Shown in pieces: positions 12,389-23,480 of a stretch of 64,000 nucleotides of DNA. The DNA comes from Strongylocentrotus droebachiensis (taxonomy: Eukaryota > Echinodermata > Echinoidea > Camarodonta > Strongylocentrotidae): positions 1-64,000 of the forward strand of contig JAVYIG010006383.1 of NCBI GenBank assembly GCA_035222895.1. The letters are read 5' to 3'. The number at the start of each line of letters is the position of its first letter. Position 1 is the first letter of the stretch. Position numbers and translations under genes: made by a program. The notes below the pieces were generated by a model. The model was not told the origin of the DNA and did not search any database. It saw only the letters and a program-made list of their open reading frames with translations.

Positions 12389-15144
12389 TTAAACGGGTAT
12401 AACATTGTTCATTTGCCGGTTTGATCTCATGCTCTTCTGGGCCTTTGCCCAGAAGACCTCTTGACCTTCTTCATCCTCTGTCCACAGCAAATAAGGCTTG
12501 TTCCGACTCAGCAAGAGCCTAACAAGGTACGGTAGATGGTCATCATCGATATCTTCGAGGAAAATCAAGATGACCTTCTCCAACTTGGTGTCATTCATGT
12601 GCTCCACTGCCATACGGAGCTTGGTCATGTACCAGGTATCATCTACAGACCGGTTGCTAAGCAACAACATTGTCTTGTGGCTGTTTTCGATGACGTCATA
12701 GATGGCGTTCAAGTAGAACGATCCTGGGTGAAGACCGGCATCGCCAAATATGACGCGCTCCAGATGAGGCATCCTCTGCTTCAGAAAAGGTTTCATGCAG
12801 TCATCTACCCACCATTCATCGTCTTCATGAAACATGAGGTTGAGTTGGAATTCATAGTCCTCCGCAGTTCGATCTTCAATGATCTCATGGTAACCAACGA
12901 TGGCTAACTTGAGGAGATACAACTTATAGTTTATCCACCATCGGTTCAAATACACGAGTATACCGAGTGTTAGAACTAAAATCGACGCAAAACATGCGGA
13001 GACGATTATCATGGCATTGATCCTACAATATTCATTCGGATGGAACGACCAAATGTTTTGATTAACCAACACCTCTAAGGAACTGCTAGAACAACGAGTT
13101 TGATTCTCTGGAGCAAAATCTATTTTTCCTTCAACCTCGTTCAACCATTGTCTGAACCAGGCGAGCTTGCAATCGCATGTTAATGGATTGTTTGCGATAT
13201 TGAATCTAATCAAACTTGAAGGCATTAAAGTGTTGGAGGCGACGGTCGAAATGTGATTATTTTGTAAGTTCAAATGTTGAAGTTCCTTTGTGCCTATAAA
13301 CAGCCCTTGCTCAATGAATGTAATCGAATTGTACTGCAGCTGCAACACCCGTAAATGATGCAAACCTTGAAAACTGTCTTTGGAAATACTGATTAAGTCA
13401 TTGCCAGGAAGGCTAAGCTGAAGCAAGGTCGTTAAGTTTGCAAATGTTCCTGAGGCAACCTGGCGTATACGACAACCTGTTAAGTCTAACTCAACAAGAC
13501 TTCCAAGCGGGGTAAATATGCCAGGAAGAGCGTGCAGGTTATCTAAAGAGTTTTTCCGTAGTTTAAGAGTCTGCGAGGACACTAAGCCTGAGAACAACGA
13601 TGTCCCTGTCTTTATATCAACTAAATCCTCAGCTTTGAAATTTGATCCCGACATGTTGAGAACCCTCAGCGCAGATGTGTTCGTAAACTGGTCACTTGAT
13701 GCAATTTTCAACTGGCTATATGACATGTCCAGATTAATTAGATGTTGCATATTTCTAAACGAACCTTTCATGGTAAATTGTTTCAAATTCGACATGTCGA
13801 GGAATTCTAAGGAACCTACTGAAATAAGGGCGTCCTCTGACATCCGGAAACGATTGGTATTGCCAGAAAGATTAAGTGCTTTCAAATTTGACAACCCAAT
13901 GAAGGTTTCATGAAAAAGGGAACCAAGATTGTTTTGTGTAAGAACAAGAGTATGGAGATTAGTTGCCTTCCATGGTCCGACCATGATGCTACGGATGCCA
14001 CTTTGATCTATCACCAAGCTACGAAGAAACAAGGATCCGTCAAACCATTGGGGATCCAATGTCGCGAGGTCATTACGTGACAAATCAATTTTCTGGAGAT
14101 TCGAGACACAAGCGAACGAAGCGCGGGGAAGTGACTTGATTCTATTCCAAGACAAACTGAGTTCTACCAGTGTGTGTAAGCCACAAAATGATTGATTATT
14201 GATGCTCGATATACGATTCCTTTGAAGGTTCAGGACTTGCAGTTTTTCAAAACCACGTAGAGCATACCCTGGAATGTTACTTAAGATGTTAGCATTTAAA
14301 TAAAGTTCTTTAATCAGTGGCACATTTCCTTTTTGTATCGACGATATGTTCGCTGGATGAATGTACTTTATGCCTGAAGAAGCGATCAGAAGTCTGTCGA
14401 TTTCAACATGGTCCATGAACAACCCGACGTCGAAAGTAGTTAACTTGATAGTGTTCATGTTCAGAGTACCTAATTTGGGCAAACGTTCAAACGCTTTAGG
14501 TTGAAGAAACATTATATTGTTATTTAAATATTTACATTGAACTTATGTACAGAGCAATTTCTCCAAGGTAAAAAGTCGTTCTCATTTATAGAAGTAAGTT
14601 TGTTGAAGGATAGCTTAACTTCAGACATATTCAACGTTCCATAACATTTTCCACACTTCTGAGTACTGACCAAAGTACTAGAGATGTTACTTATCTTGTT
14701 GTGTGATAGACTTATTATATATAAAAGAGCATTTTTCCGAAGAAAATACATAGGCGGAACAGTAATCAGGTTATAATCTAGTCTCACAGCCTGTAATTGT
14801 GGTAGAGTTTCGAATGTTCCACTATCAATGAAAGCAATGAAGTTGTAAACAGCATACAATTCTTCAAGTTGGTTGTAATTCATGAACGACGTGTTTAAAA
14901 GTTCTGTTAATTGGTTGTCACTGATGGATAATACCAGCAGTTCATGCGGAAGGTCTTGGGGAATTGAAGTAAGATTGAGATGAGCGCACTTAGCGATGTA
15001 ACGATCCTGGACGGGGCATGTATAGAGTGGCTGTTGTGAACTGATCGGCATGTCCACTCTAACCTTCTGCACGATACCTCTCGAAAATATTACTATCAAG
15101 ATCAAGAGTGTTCGCGTCATGGAATCCATCGTGAGATGAGCCAT
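12389..15144 (-). pseudogene. Toll-like receptor, unit A, frameshifted
   Basis: Intronless TLR read from ATG at 15144 (or 15129): a hydrophobic signal peptide (TRTLLILIVIF), a cysteine pair region before the repeats, many leucine-rich repeats, an LRR-CT (CDCKLAWFRQWL ... C), one membrane helix (MIIVSACFASILVLTLGILV) and a TIR domain with the FW box-3 motif (EVFWAKAQKSM) and full C-terminus SNRQMNNVIPV. Relative to the unit B gene there is a net +5 nt change at about 14521-14530, which shifts the frame and gives a TAA. The gene is thus split into an N-terminal frame (to 14524) and a C-terminal frame (from 14512). A very short intron is unlikely, since B is continuous there. Echinoderm TLR families are known to include many pseudogenes. 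Confidence 0.9.
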
Positions 15145-15369
15145 TATGATCGTTCTCAACAAGTACACTGAGCTTTTTGTTAAAATTAAATTAACAATAA
15201 CACTGATTTCCCAAGCTTGTTTCCCGGAATATAAGGTACTGCAGGTGCTAGCTTTGGCAACAGTTCCAGCTTTCGTGTTCATAAAGCAAATTGTGTTTGT
15301 ATTAAGAATGGACACCTTTGTTGGCTGAAAGGCTGCATATATGATTTCAGGCAAAATGGGCATAATATT

Positions 15370-15552
15370 TTTGCTTCCAATAAACGACGCAGTTTCTTAA
15401 GTACAGTCTGAGGGCTCCTTATGTTTTGTTAGATTTATGTACTAGACTATTTCCTGCATGAGCTTCCCGTAAGTTGATACTTGTAAGATAACACACTCCG
15501 TGATTTGGTAAGAGCACTTTTTCTCATTCAGACCAGGAAATAACTTGTATCT

Positions 15553-15588
<36 letters not shown>

Positions 15589-16330
15589 CCCTCCCCTTCT
15601 TGCCCCTCCGTTCACCCCCTCTCTCTCACTCTCTTTATTTCTCCCTTTCTCTCTCTCTTGCATTCATTATTATTTCTCTCTTTCTTGTTTCATTTAACCC
15701 TTCAATTCTTTTCTACTTTATATCTTCTTCTTTATATTTTGTGTTCGAGTTGGTTGAACAATCGACTGAAATTGGACAAATGGTGCGAGTGGTGGAGATT
15801 ATGACAAATTTTAATCTACCATATGTTGGACTAGGTGTGCGCACGCATGTGCCTGTGTGCGTGTTATGATGTGTGCGTTCTAACATATTTAGATACTGAT
15901 CACCTCTTGATTTCGTCAGAATCTTCAATCTTTATTTCTGTACGTTCTCTGTCTTCAGATTTGTTATTTTAAGAAAAGAGATCCAATCACCATCAATGTG
16001 CATTCTAACATATTTAGGTACTGATCACCTCTTGATTTCGTCAGAATCTTCATTCTTTGTTCTTTATTTATTATTTCTTTCTTTCTGTACGTTTTTTGCC
16101 TTTAGATTTGTTATTAAAAATACGATTTAATCCCCGTCAATTTTTCACCACCAACTCCCTTGGTCAGGAATAGAAAACTTATGATAAATAATGGTAATAA
16201 TAATAATAATAATCATAATAATAATCATTATCATAATAATAATAGTAATGATAATAATAGTGATGATAATAATAATAATAATAATAATAATATTTATATA
16301 GCACATATCATAAATATGTCCCTAAGCGAT
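15370..16330. other. Junction between units A and B
   Basis: No gene. A (CT)n tract at about 15555-15590 and the following 15600-15800 stretch resemble the annexin intron at 6640-6810 (CT-rich, then a TTGGTTGAACAATCGACTG-like string), so a third annexin-intron relic sits here. At 16195-16300 an (AAT)n tract is followed by TTTATATAGCACATATCA, which resembles the ends of common SINE/LINE relics. Confidence 0.6.
15868..16145. repeat. Tandem duplication, ~135 bp, two copies
   Basis: Both copies hold TCTAACATATTTAG, CTGATCACCTCTTGATTTCG and TCTGTACGTT, at about 15868-16000 and 16001-16145. The second has a small insertion of T-rich sequence. Confidence 0.85.
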
Positions 16331-16650
16331 GTAGTTGAGAGAAGGAAAGAAAAGGAATAGGCTAGTCATCAGATAACGTTGGAATTTGTTTCTTAAAGGA
16401 TATTGACTACGAAGCTACTGTCATCGGAACATGTGTAGTACAACCGTTGGGACTACCCATAAAGATGTGAACATTATATGATAGATATCTCATTGTTTTC
16501 TTATCGATTTTGTTTGCAGCAATTTCAGGCCAACAATCTGAGTTTGGAGAAAGTTATGCAGGATACCAAAATATCTTCACTGTTATTTGTGAGTTCTAAA
16601 TTTAGTCGTCGTCTTCTTCTTCTTCTTCTTCTCCTCCTCCTCCTCCTTCC

Positions 16651-18145
16651 TCACTGTAAGGGGTTAGGAAATTACCCTGTGACCTGTAGAGGGCGGAGTG
16701 CTGAGACAAGCCGGCACTCTTTGCTTGGCCCTCTCACAGGTGAGTTTACCAAACTTGAACCACTTTTATGTTTAGTAAATATTAATGTTGTTATGCTAAA
16801 TATGTGTTATGTACATATGTGTATTGTGTCAGAACGATTTCAGTAATTATTTTGATGTATCATGTGGGTTGATATGATTATATTGGAAACGAGGATTTAA
16901 TGTTAAACTGTGTGATGCTTAGCGTTATGATTTGTTATATGCATTTACATTGTAGTACATGGTTATGTACACTAATAAGTTGAACGCGCGGTACCAAAAT
17001 TGGGTGTAGTGCATGCGCGCTAATGTTGTGCCTGGTCCCATGGCCAGGACCAGGACCAGGGTACGCTCTAATTGATGTGATGAGTATAAGTCTTGGTTTA
17101 GGAATGAGGTCAGTGAGAACGGTAGGGAGCATAGAAAAGAAGTGCTTATAATAGAAGTTGAGTGTTTAAAAGTATTGCATGTTGTTTGTATTTTGGTTGC
17201 TAAGCTAGGGGATATTAATTATGGCACTTCAAACAGTGATGATCGAACTTTGTCAGACTATGTAGCCATTCGAGGGTTTCTAGCGCCCTCTATCATTGTA
17301 AACCTTATTTCTCATTTTGCAGATTGCTATAAAAGAATATTGTTGCATGTTAAATTGAGATGGAATAATAGGAGTAAGGGCAATGTTTAGGATTAGACCA
17401 GGAGATTATTGGAGTTTGTTTGGAAGTAAGAAAAGTATGGAAGATAAATATTTGAATTGGATTGGTTGATGAAAGTTGTATTTGATGCAGATATAAGGAG
17501 ATTTATAGCTTCCATGATTTATCAATGTTTCAGGTCTTGAGATATTCTGATATTTAAAAGCAGAAATATTTTGTCTTTGTTCCATTATTATGATATATTG
17601 TTAGTTTCATTATTCATTCTTTAATATGTGCTCACTGTGAAAAGGGGGGGGGGGGACCAGGATAGCCCTATTTAAGTTTATGTTATTAGGATATTTGCAT
17701 TGTCTTAATATTACAATGTACAAGTTTAAGGTATAGTTTATTGAACAAGAATTAAGTAGTGATATTGAGGTCACATGATAAGGTTATTAAACCTAGCTTG
17801 GTGTGTTGGTTTATCCAAATATGTGAATGTATTGCTTTATATGAGGTTTATATTGACTGTTACTTCTAGTTGTTTAGGTATTTGGGTCAGGTATTTACCT
17901 GTGTTAATGTAGAGAGTTTCAGCTATATTGTACTGTGGCAATTGGTTTTTAAAGGGCAAATTTACTCGTTTAATATTTGATAACATGACATGTTTTGGGG
18001 AATGCATGATCTCCATGATTATCGGCATTAGGGATATGTAATGTGTCTGTTACTGGTTACTACTAATAAAGACTCTTTGCTTGGCCCTCTCACAGAATCT
18101 GTCTGTCGTGTCGTTGATTTCGAGTTCTCGACCACCTCACATCAC
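16651..18145. mobile_element. Solo LTR (fossil), 1487 bp, TSD TCAC
   Basis: TG...CA-bounded sequence (16655-18141) flanked on both sides by TCAC, a 4-bp target duplication. The left end begins TGTAAGGGGTTAGGAAATTA; near the right end is an AATAAA signal. No internal retroelement genes are present, so it is a solo LTR left after recombination, family unassigned (LTR retrotransposon, Gypsy or BEL type). A 24-bp direct repeat beginning ACTCTTTGCTTGGCCCTCTC occurs near each end (16717-16740 and about 18072-18095). The insertion is younger than the A/B duplication or lies in sequence lost from A. Confidence 0.75.
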
Positions 18146-18294
18146 CTTCTATTTTTTTTAGCCTCCTCCTTCTGTTCCTTCTCGTCTCCTCCTCTCCAGG
18201 GGCGTCGCCAAAGGGAGGGGGGTGTGGGGGGGGGGGTGCGACACCCCCACCTGTCAGGATTTTGTCGGTATTAAAAATTGCGCTGCCGTCGGGA

Positions 18295-18660
18295 AAAAGA
18301 GAAAAGGGGGAGGGAAAAAAAGAGGGGGAAAAAAGAGGGGAAAAAAGAGAGGGAACATATCGAGAGGGAAAAAAAAGAGAGGGAAAAAAAAAGAGGGAAA
18401 GGGAAAGAAAAGAAAAAAAGAAAAGGAAAAGAAAAGAAAGAAAGGAAAAGAAAGGAAAGAAAGGAAAAGAAAGGAAAAAAAAGAGAAGAAAGAAAGAGAA
18501 AAAAGAAAAAGAGGGAGGAGAGGAAAGAAAGGAAAAGAAAGAAAAGAAAGAAAAGGAAAAAGAAGAAAAAAGAGTGAAAGGGAAACAAAAATAACGAGGG
18601 ATGAAAGAGAGGAGAGAGAGGGGAGATAAGAGTCTGAGAGAGGAGGAGTAGGAGTAAAAG
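18295..18660. repeat. Purine-rich (GAAA)n tract inside the hAT element
   Basis: A nearly pure A/G strand of about 350 nt. All six-frame ORFs over it are artefacts of low complexity. Confidence 0.9.
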
Positions 18661-18984
18661 AGAGAAGGGGTTGTTGGGTGGAGTCGTCTTGTCGAGGGAG
18701 CAAGAAAGACACGGGTAAATATGTTGCTGTGTCGGGTCAGCTGTGTCGGTATTCTTGCTCGATCCTCGTGTACTATATCAATGCAGAAGTTTGAAGTCGG
18801 TGAGATGTATATTGTCGGTCAGCCGACAAGTTTTTTTCCCTACGAACTGTGACTTCTTATCCGCTGTGACCATTTCGAGGGTGACTACAACTACAATACT
18901 TGTATTTTCTCGAAGTTTCACTTTCCTATAAGTTCAGCTAAAGAAATCAGAGGTTTAAAATTTTTGGGGAAACTAAATTCAAAC

Positions 18985-20415
18985 AAGGTTTAAGAGTCAA
19001 CAACGGTACGACGAATCGTCTTCCTTTCATTATACTGTGATGAAAGGCCAAAAAAAAAGGTGAAACTTCATTTAGACGAGTCGAGAACGGTACAACGAAT
19101 CGTCTTCTATCTCTAATAATTTAAGGAAACGTCAAAGCTTCCGCGCTTCGCGCGAAAGTGGGAAACTGAATTCAGAAAAATAGGGCTTATTAAAAGTCGA
19201 AAACGGTACGACGAATCGTGTTCTTTCTATAATAATTTGAGGAAACGTCAAGGCTCACGCGCTTGGCGCGAGAGGGGGAAACTGAATTCAGATGAATAGG
19301 GCTTAATAAGATACGAAAACGGTACGAGGAATCGTCTTCCTTTCTATATATTGTGATGAAACGCCAAAATTTCCGCGCTTCGCGCGGAAGGGGAAAAACT
19401 TCATTTAGCCGACTCGAGAACGGAACGACGAATCGTGTTCTTTCTCTTGTAATTTTAGGAAACGTCAACTCTTTCGTGCTTCGCGCGAAAGGGGGAAACT
19501 GAATTCAGATGAATAGGGCTTAATAAGATTAGAAAACGGTACAAGGAATCGTCTTTCTATCTCTATATTGTGATGAAACGCCAAAAATTCCGCGCTTCGC
19601 GTGGAAGGGGAAAACTTCATTCAGACGAGTCGAGAACGGTACAACGAATCGTCTTCTTTCTCTAATAATTTAAGGAAACGTCAAAGCTTCCGCGCTTCGC
19701 GCGAGAGGGGTAAACTGAATTCAGACAAAATTAATAGGGCTTATTCAGAGTCGAAAACGGTACAACGAATCGTGTTCTTTCTCTAATAATTGAAGGAAAC
19801 GTCAAAGCTTCCGCACTTCGCGCGAGAGGGGGAAACTGAATTCAGACAAAATTAATTGGGCTTATTTAGAGTCGAAAACGGTGCAACGAATCGTGTTCTT
19901 TCTCTAATGATATGAGGAAACGTCAACGCTTTCGCGCTTCGCGCAAGAGGGGGAAACTGAATTCAGATGAATAGGCCTTATTAAGAGTCGAAAATGGTGC
20001 AACGAATCGTGTTCTTTCTCTAATGATATGAGGAAACGTCAACGCTTTCGCGCTTCGCACAAGAGGGGAAAACTGAATTCAGATGAATAGGCCTTATTAA
20101 GAGTCGAAAACGGTATGACGAATCGTCTTCTTTCTCTAATAATTTAATGAAACGTTTAAACTTCCGCGCTTTGCACGGGAGGGGGGGGGGGGAACTGAAT
20201 TCAGAAAAGGATAAACAGTCGAGAACGGTAGAGCAAATCGTCTTAAGTTCTTTTTTATAATAATTCAATGAAACGCCAAAGCTTTCGCGCGGGAGGGGGG
20301 GGGGGGGAAACTTCATTCAGCCAAGGATTATCAGTTGAAAACGGTACAATTAATCGTCTTCTTTTCCTAATAATTTAAGGAAACGTCTAAGCTTCCGCGC
20401 TTCGCGCGGGAGGCC
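18985..20415. repeat. Satellite-like array inside hAT, ~13 units of ~115 bp
   Basis: Each unit holds AACGGTACGACGAATCGTCT, then TCTAATAATTTAAGGAAACG, a palindromic TTCCGCGCTTCGCGCG block, and AACTGAATTCAGA. The AATCGTSTTC element recurs near 19014, 19100, 19216, 19333, 19433, 19548, 19648, 19768, 19889, 20007, 20123, 20238 and 20354. The GCGCTTCGCGC hairpin in every unit is notable in otherwise AT-rich DNA. Confidence 0.9.
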
Positions 20416-21234
20416 CATCACCCACATCCCCTTAATGAGCGCGCTTTTAAGTGATTCTCTTGCTCACTACCGCCCCTCCTTAAAATAAGATCCTAGCTCC
20501 GCGCCTGCATTAAAATATATAGCTATGATGCTGACTAAATTGAAGAAATAATTCGTATATTTATGTCGTCGAGGAAAATGACCATTTTGCGCATATGCAA
20601 GTACAAGAGATAGTCCATAGGAAAAACAATTTAGCCTTCGGCCCCAGGTTTATAGGGTTGAATTTTTCGATATTGGACATTTAATTTTGTCGGTAATTGG
20701 TGGCTAGTTTTGTCGGTAATCGTAAGCCTCTACACCCCCCACTGAAAAAGGTCTAGCGACGCCCCTGCTCCTCTCTCCCTTCTCCTTATTGTCCCTCTTT
20801 GTGTCTTTCTGTTATCATTTCTATCTCTCTGTATCTTCTTTCTTTCTTTCTTTCTTTCTTCCTTTCTTTTGTATATGATTCTTTTATCCAGTTATGAAAT
20901 CACAAAATCTGTTGTTTTCTGAAAATTGTGATATCAATTGATCCTAGTCTCATGGAAATTGGTATCAAATGTAGATAATTAATTTTTTGTCATGTCATGA
21001 CCTTAAACTCATGGTGGTTCAAGGGTCTCTATATTTCTAAGGTATTCCGACAAGTTATATCTTAAAACAGTGTCCGCATATGAATACTGAATATGGCATT
21101 TCCCCTTAAGATTTTCTCACAGTTTGAGGGACACAAAATAGAGACTTATTTGTACTGTAATGTAATGATAATGTAAAATGAATGTAATGTTACCATGACT
21201 GAGCTGATCTCATCCCATCTGATCATATTCACAG

Positions 21235-21347
21235 TCAAGAGCATGTGTCAACCTCTTGCGTTCTACGTTGACTCGCTGTACTGGACCATGAAGGGACTAG
21301 GTGCCGACGATGACAAACTAATTCGCATCGTCGTAGGCAGATCAGAG
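21235..21347 (+). pseudogene. Annexin penultimate coding exon, unit B
   Basis: An intact frame after a CACAG acceptor: VKSMCQPLAFYVDSLYWTMK, then GLGADDDKLIRIVVGRSE, the beginning of annexin repeat IV. The 5' splice site is degraded: GTGTTG replaces the GTAAGT kept in unit A. So unit B keeps the frame but has probably lost the donor, the reverse of unit A. Confidence 0.8.
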
Positions 21348-21414
21348 GTGTTGGTCATACAGGACAGATGAATATTTAAATCAGAAAATAGTTAACATTT
21401 TGTCACTCCCCTCT

Positions 21415-21700
21415 CCTTATCTCTCTCTCTCTCTCTCTGTTCCTCCCCATCTCCCTCCCTATCTCTTTTTTTGTTATCTTTCTCTCCTGCTCTCTCTCTC
21501 TCTCTCTCTCTCTCTTGCATTTCTTGTTCCCTCTCTTTCTTGTTCTAGTTTTTAAGTCAATCCTCTTTCTCTCTCTCTCTATCTCTCTCTCTCTCTCTAT
21601 CTCTCTCTCTCCCTTCCCTCTCCCTCCCTATCTCTCTTTATCTTTCTCCCCTTCTCTCTCTCTCTCTTGCATTTCTTTGTCCCCCTCTCTTTCTTGTTTT
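21415..21700. repeat. (CT)n-rich tract, unit B annexin intron
   Basis: Pyrimidine microsatellite equivalent to 6440-6700. Confidence 0.9.
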
Positions 21701-22015
21701 ATTTTTTAAGTCAATCCTTTGTTCCTTTGTAATTTCTTCGCCATGTTTCGTGGTCAAGTTGTTTGAATATTCGACTGCAAAAAATGTGGATGTAGTAGTA
21801 GGTTAGACCCCGTAAAGGGCTTGCAATTACAAAATCACAAAATCTCATTTCCCTTCATTGCTCCTCTCCATCAGGATACTCGCGATTCCCTAGCAAATAT
21901 TTATCTACGATCGGCATATGTTTTGTTTATGTATGTATTTATTTATTTTTATTTTATTTATTTATTCTATTAATATTATTATTATTTTATTTTTATTAAT
22001 TTGTTCAATTGTTTT

Positions 22016-22018
22016 TGT

Positions 22019-22053
<35 letters not shown>

Positions 22054-22066
22054 GGGGGGGGGGGGT
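22016..22066. repeat. Poly(T)-poly(G) tract
   Basis: A run of about 34 T followed by about 14 G. A shorter equivalent is at 7005-7034 in unit A. Confidence 0.9.
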
Positions 22067-22499
22067 CTGAAGGGGTATAATAAAAGGCCCAAATGGCGAT
22101 AAAAATCTACGACTATTACGCCATACGGGGGAGCCTCGCGATAGAGCAAAAGGGGTTCATTTTTAAGTTTCACAATCTCGCTGACGGATTCAATTAAATG
22201 TATTTCTTCAGTAAATTGGTCTAAATAAATTCATTAGGGCAAGTGGGACTTCGGAAAATTGTTTCCTTCCCGCCCTTGACCACACCACAAATTTTGTGGG
22301 TATTGTTTTACCGCCTTTTTCAAGCAGAGCATATAATTTCACCTCATTTTAACCCACTGCCTATAGAACCGAGTGGTACATGTATTAAGCCTATAGTGGA
22401 GAGAGAATTCAGTGATAATCGGGTTTTAATAAGAAGCCTGATCAGGAACCACCGATATCTTGTTTATGATATAGAAGGACATTTTATTTTCTTCCCTCA

Positions 22500-22690
22500 G
22501 AGCCCAACTGTACTACTTGTAGCTAGTTGCCTCCTCTATATAGAAACTAGTGCATAATCGGTGGCCGTTGGTCCCCAATGATCCTCTGTATTGTGTTAAT
22601 TAAGACCTGAGTTGATGAGATAGCCATCTGTCAGTGACCACCCTGGGTGGTATAATCTTCCCTGACCAAACTAGTACAGACGGGCTTTAA
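22500..22690. mobile_element. TTAA-type MITE, copy 1 of family AGCCC
   Basis: About 190 bp with inverted ends AGCCCAACTG...CTAGTACAGACGGGCT and TTAA at the right end. It resembles 52643-52846 and 54160-54348. Unit A lacks it at the matching place near 7210, so it inserted in B after the duplication. TTAA targets suggest piggyBac-like mobilisation. Confidence 0.7.
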
Positions 22691-22783
22691 ATTTATTTGT
22701 TTTCCTTTTGAATTATCGTTGGCACCCTCTCTCTCTCTCTCTCTCTTTGCGTTTCTCTCTCTCTCTCTCTCTCTGGCCTATCA

Positions 22784-22942
22784 ATCGACCTGGCTTCCAT
22801 CAAGACCATGTTCAAAGAGAAATACACCACCACCACCCTGGCTGCTATGGTCGAAGATGATACCAGTGGAGACTACAAGAATGTTCTCATTGGTATCATC
22901 AACGCCGATGCTGCACCTACCCCAGCCCCCACCACCACCTAA
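22784..22942 (+). pseudogene. Annexin last coding exon, unit B
   Basis: 53 codons including TAA: IDLASIKTMFKEKY, EDDTSGDYKNVLIGII and a Pro/Thr tail two residues shorter than in unit A (APTPAPTTT). The base pair before it reads CCTATCA where unit A has TCTAG, so the acceptor AG is gone. The protein is well kept, so loss of function is recent. Confidence 0.8.
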
Positions 22943-23480
22943 AGACCGGCTGTATCCATCCCATTCACCAAGTTTACAACTTTACACGGTAGAATAGCTG
23001 TTACGTATTATGACAAAATAACTTTACCAAGATTATAATTACTAAGCCACCTTATAAATAGCTGACATTAGTAAACCGTGTACTCTCATAACATCACAGG
23101 CGCTAAAAGCTCTGGACAAGGAGCCAATAATAAGGGTAGATAGATGACCACACATATTAGGTACAGGAATATGACAAAACTCACTGTCTGATGAAGTGGC
23201 GATGGTTCCGTTTACATCTACATGTACCTTGATGCCATATCATCCACATGTGATGTTACGAGAGTGCATGACTAACTAGTGTGAGCTATTCATGAGCTGG
23301 TTTAGGGGTTGTAATCTACATGTAGGTACAGATACACATGGGACGTTGTCATGGGACAGTATGGCACCGTCAGAAATTGCTGAAACGGGTGCTGGAGTAC
23401 AATCGCATCAAGCGATATTATATAGCGGGACATGTGCACATAAATGTTACGTATACAGTTTATTATATTATAAATTCACT

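Larger units (their letters stand above)
5500..15370. repeat. Segmental duplication, unit A
   Basis: This unit aligns with unit B (about 16330-31900) along most of its length: a 5' block (5508-5720 with 16330-16660), annexin exons (6274-7450 with 21235-22942), noncoding flank (7500-12388 with 22950-28836) and TLR (12389-15144 with 28837-31557). The noncoding part at 8280-12388 is nearly identical to 25200-28836. Unit A holds one insertion absent from B, the RTE-like piece at 9950-10389. Confidence 0.9.
18189..20775. mobile_element. Non-autonomous hAT transposon with 8-bp TSD
   Basis: The element spans 18197-20767. Its ends are inverted repeats CAGGGGCGTCGC(C/T)A, and both flanks are the 8-bp duplication CTCCTCTC (18189-18196 and 20768-20775), the hallmark of the hAT superfamily. 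No transposase is present; the frames at 18222-18712 are low-complexity Lys/Glu/Arg or Phe/Leu runs from a purine-rich tract. The interior is a GA-rich stretch followed by an array of ~115-bp repeats. Near 20490-20510 a second hAT-like end (CTAGCTCCGCGCCTG) suggests a composite origin. Confidence 0.9.

Noticed and set aside
14512-14524. A short intron in TLR A
   Set aside because: The gap is only a net 5-nt difference from the intronless B copy; far too short for an intron, so a frameshift.
18222-18712. Several long frames on both strands inside the hAT element
   Set aside because: Low-complexity Lys/Glu or Phe/Leu products of a purine-rich tract, not a transposase.
18985-20415. CRISPR-like array
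   Set aside because: Units of ~115 bp repeat along their whole length with no unique spacers, inside a eukaryotic transposon.
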